The notes beneath the pieces were generated by a model, which saw only the letters and a program-made list of their open reading frames with translations, made no database searches and was not told where the DNA came from. This document shows positions 62,162 through 64,000 of a stretch of DNA of 64,000 nt, piece after piece (position 1 is the stretch's first letter; the number at the start of each line of letters is the position of its first letter). The position numbers were made by a program, and so were the translations under genes. Origin of the DNA: Methyloversatilis thermotolerans (GTDB taxonomy: Bacteria; Pseudomonadota; Gammaproteobacteria; Burkholderiales; Rhodocyclaceae); NCBI RefSeq assembly GCF_000372885.1, contig NZ_KB889967.1, positions 3,970,060 to 4,034,059 on the forward strand, in the 5' to 3' direction.

Positions 62162-63670
62162 GTGTTCGCGCTGACCACGACGGCGCCAGCATCGAGCTGG
62201 CGCCGTTTCTATTTCGTCTGCCTGCTGCTTACCCTGGCCTTCCGCGGCTGGCTGGGTGCGGTGCTGCCGTTTACCGGTGACGAAGCGTATTTCTACTGGT
62301 GGGGCCGGATTCCGGCGGGCGGTTTCTACGATCACCCGCCCATGGTGGGCTGGTGGCTGGCCGGCCTGATCGCGGTTTCGGAAGCCGAATGGTGGCTGCG
62401 CCTGCCGGCCATCGTCCAGCCGGCGCTGTTGTCGGCCATGCTGCTGGCTTTCCTGCGCGGCGAGGTGGCGGCAGTGCGCTGGGGAACGGCCAGTCTGGTG
62501 CTGCTGGCACCGGCCAGCGTGCTGGACGTGCTCATTACCACCGACATTCCTCTGGTCTATTTCAGCGTGGCATCCGCCCTGCTGTTCCTGCACGCGCAGG
62601 CCCGTCGCTCGATGCCGGCGTTCGCGCTGGCCGGTCTGCTGCTCGGCGGGGCTTTCCTGTCCAAGTACTTCTCCGTACTGCTCGGACTGGCCTATGTCGC
62701 CTGGGCATTGTGGCGGCCCGCCGCATGGAAATGGCGCGGCCTGGGGCTGCTGGTGCTGTGCGCACTGCCGGCCGGCCTGTACAACGCGTGGTGGAACAGC
62801 CAGCACTGCTGGGCCAACGTGATGTTCAATGTGTTCAACCGTCACGGGAATGCCCATCTGTCGTGGGAAACGCCGCTGCTCTATGTGCTGATGATGGTGT
62901 GGCTGCTCACGCCCATGGTGAGCTGGCGGCTGCTGCGGGCGCCCGCGCTGTGGCGCATGCAGCCGGCGCTGCCGTGGCTGGTGTGGCTGCCGCTGGCGGT
63001 GTTCGCGCTGCTGTCCCTGGTCAAGACCATAGGTCTGCACTGGGTGTTTTCCTTCGTACCGCTGGCTTTCCTGCTCTACGCGCGCATCGTGCCCGCCGAT
63101 GCGCTTGGGCGCACGCTGAAGATCGCCGCCGTGCTGGCGCTTGTACACGTCGCCGGCGTGCTCGCCTTCGCCACGACGTCGGTCGAGTCCTGGGCCGACC
63201 GTCTGGGGCCGCGCAAGTACGCCGGCATCGTGCAGACCGTGAAACCGCTCGAGGTGATCGCCGCGCTGGGCAGCGACGTCGACCGTTATGTGCTGATGAC
63301 CGACGGCTATTCGCCCTCGGTCACCATGGGCTACAACCACCGCCGTTACTGGCCGGTGTTCGGCCCGGCGTCCAGTCATGCGCGCCACGACGATGTGCTG
63401 ACCGATTTCCGTGCGCTGGCCGGTCGCGACATCCTGATACTGAGCAAGGAAAAGCCCGATCTCGCGGATTACGCGCCGTACTTCCGGGCGGTGAGCGAGG
63501 ATGCGCTGCAGGTGCGCGGTGCGACCTTCTGGCGCATACGCGGCCACGGATTCGACTACCCCGCCTACCACAAGGGCGTGCTCGAACCTGCCCGGCGGCT
63601 GTGGTACGCCATCCCGACATGGCTGCCGGATTGCGGCTGCTATTTCGAGGAACGCTATTTCGAGCGATGA
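62162..63670 (+). CDS. family-39-type membrane glycosyltransferase (ArnT/PMT-like)
   Basis: 502 residues from a GTG at 62162. About ten membrane segments. FTGDEAYFYWWGRIPAGGFY and DHPPMVGWWLAG carry the Asp-Glu and the Asp-His-Pro-Pro motifs of the PMT_2/GT39 fold. The C-terminal 150 residues are soluble (YVLMTDGYSPSVTMGYNHRR). Such enzymes use a polyprenyl-phosphate-linked sugar and transfer it in the periplasm to lipid, glycan or protein. A polyprenyl-phosphate ribosyl/UbiA-type gene follows, which fits. Confidence 0.85.
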   Translation: MFALTTTAPASSWRRFYFVCLLLTLAFRGWLGAVLPFTGDEAYFYWWGRIPAGGFYDHPPMVGWWLAGLIAVSEAEWWLRLPAIVQPALLSAMLLAFLRGEVAAVRWGTASLVLLAPASVLDVLITTDIPLVYFSVASALLFLHAQARRSMPAFALAGLLLGGAFLSKYFSVLLGLAYVAWALWRPAAWKWRGLGLLVLCALPAGLYNAWWNSQHCWANVMFNVFNRHGNAHLSWETPLLYVLMMVWLLTPMVSWRLLRAPALWRMQPALPWLVWLPLAVFALLSLVKTIGLHWVFSFVPLAFLLYARIVPADALGRTLKIAAVLALVHVAGVLAFATTSVESWADRLGPRKYAGIVQTVKPLEVIAALGSDVDRYVLMTDGYSPSVTMGYNHRRYWPVFGPASSHARHDDVLTDFRALAGRDILILSKEKPDLADYAPYFRAVSEDALQVRGATFWRIRGHGFDYPAYHKGVLEPARRLWYAIPTWLPDCGCYFEERYFER

Positions 63671-63677
63671 GCCGCGC

Positions 63678-64000
63678 ATGATGCCCGCTGCACTGCAACT
63701 GCTGCGTCCGAAGCAATGGGTGAAGAACGGCTTCGTGTTCTTTGGTCTGGTGTTCGGCCATGCCTGGCACACTCCCGGCATGCTGCAGGCGGCAGCGCTC
63801 GCATTCGTCGCCTTCTGCCTCATGTCGAGTGCGGTCTATGCGCTGAATGACTTCCGCGACGTCGCACAGGACAGGCTGCACCCGGTGAAGCGCCTGCGTC
63901 CGCTGGCATCCGGCGCCTTGTCACCTTCGGTCGCGGTGCTGCTGACCGGACTGTGTTCGGCCGGCGCGCTCATCGTTGCTTACCAGGTCGGCGAAAAGCT
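63678..64000 (+). CDS. UbiA-family prenyltransferase, 5' part (decaprenyl-phosphate phosphoribosyltransferase-like)
   Basis: The first 107 residues only; the window ends inside the gene. MMPAALQLLRPKQWVKNGFV at the start; the polyprenyl-phosphate and magnesium site is NDFRDVAQDRLHPVKRLRP. LRPKQWVKN and the HP-KR-RPLASG ending are typical of the decaprenyl-phosphate phosphoribosyltransferase group (Rv3806c-like), which puts phosphoribose on a lipid carrier, rather than of ubiquinone enzymes. It starts 7 nt after the glycosyltransferase gene, so the two probably work together on surface glycan. Confidence 0.8.
   Translation, partial: MMPAALQLLRPKQWVKNGFVFFGLVFGHAWHTPGMLQAAALAFVAFCLMSSAVYALNDFRDVAQDRLHPVKRLRPLASGALSPSVAVLLTGLCSAGALIVAYQVGEK

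Overview
The window is about 64 kb of GC-rich, densely packed bacterial chromosome. Gene order and protein types point to a betaproteobacterium, probably of the Rhodocyclales type; this is inferred from the S10/spc/alpha ribosomal cluster with infA between secY and rpmJ, the cysI-DUF934-cysH-cobA sulfur cluster, PEP-CTERM proteins with a PrsT-like TPR protein, and a PsrA-type TetR regulator. No rRNA, tRNA, CRISPR array, insertion sequence, integrase or phage gene was seen.

Region 1 (1-13472, plus strand): the ribosomal protein superoperon from the 3' part of rplC through rplQ, with secY, infA, rpmJ and rpoA. Promoter-like sequences precede rplN and rpsM. Perfect hairpins straddle the rpmJ and rpsD stop codons, and an intrinsic terminator follows rplQ. 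Region 2 (13583-19325): a minus-strand assimilatory sulfate reduction operon (TauE/SafE permease, cysI, DUF934, cysH, cobA) divergent from a cysB-like LysR gene. Region 3 (19390-27390): a short PhoX/DUF839-like protein, a PrsT-like TPR protein, a PEP-CTERM protein behind a well-formed sigma-54 promoter, an Atm1-type ABC exporter, an MgtC/DUF4010 membrane protein and a tiny HMA-like protein without its metal-binding cysteines.

Region 4 (27456-33834, minus strand): a TetR-OMF-MFP-RND efflux operon whose genes overlap by 4 nt each; its promoter carries two copies of a TCAATCGATTGA palindrome. Region 5 (33941-45994, plus strand): a 12-kb fatty acid degradation block, psrA-like regulator, fadE, fadI, fadJ, hotdog thioesterase, FadL porin, a FadN-type multifunctional enzyme and a second thiolase. 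The regulator has a TTGACA-17-TATCTT promoter followed at once by a CAAAC-N4-GTTTG operator of the PsrA type, so the block looks like a fatty-acid-responsive regulon.

Region 6 (46029-53361): trhO, a second TauE/SafE permease, a phytase-like PEP-CTERM protein, a small lipoprotein and glnE. Region 7 (53362-64000, plus strand): a YhdP-like AsmA-family giant protein, a nitrilase-family hydrolase, a FeeM-like N-acyl amino acid synthase, tldD, a DUF2062 membrane protein, aroG, a family-39 glycosyltransferase and a UbiA-family gene cut by the window end.

The least ordinary parts are the PrsT/PEP-CTERM pair with its sigma-54 promoter, the two TetR circuits that sit back to back, the pair of beta-oxidation enzymes with opposite domain order, and the hydrolase/FeeM-like/tldD neighbourhood. 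None can be called a new system from sequence alone.
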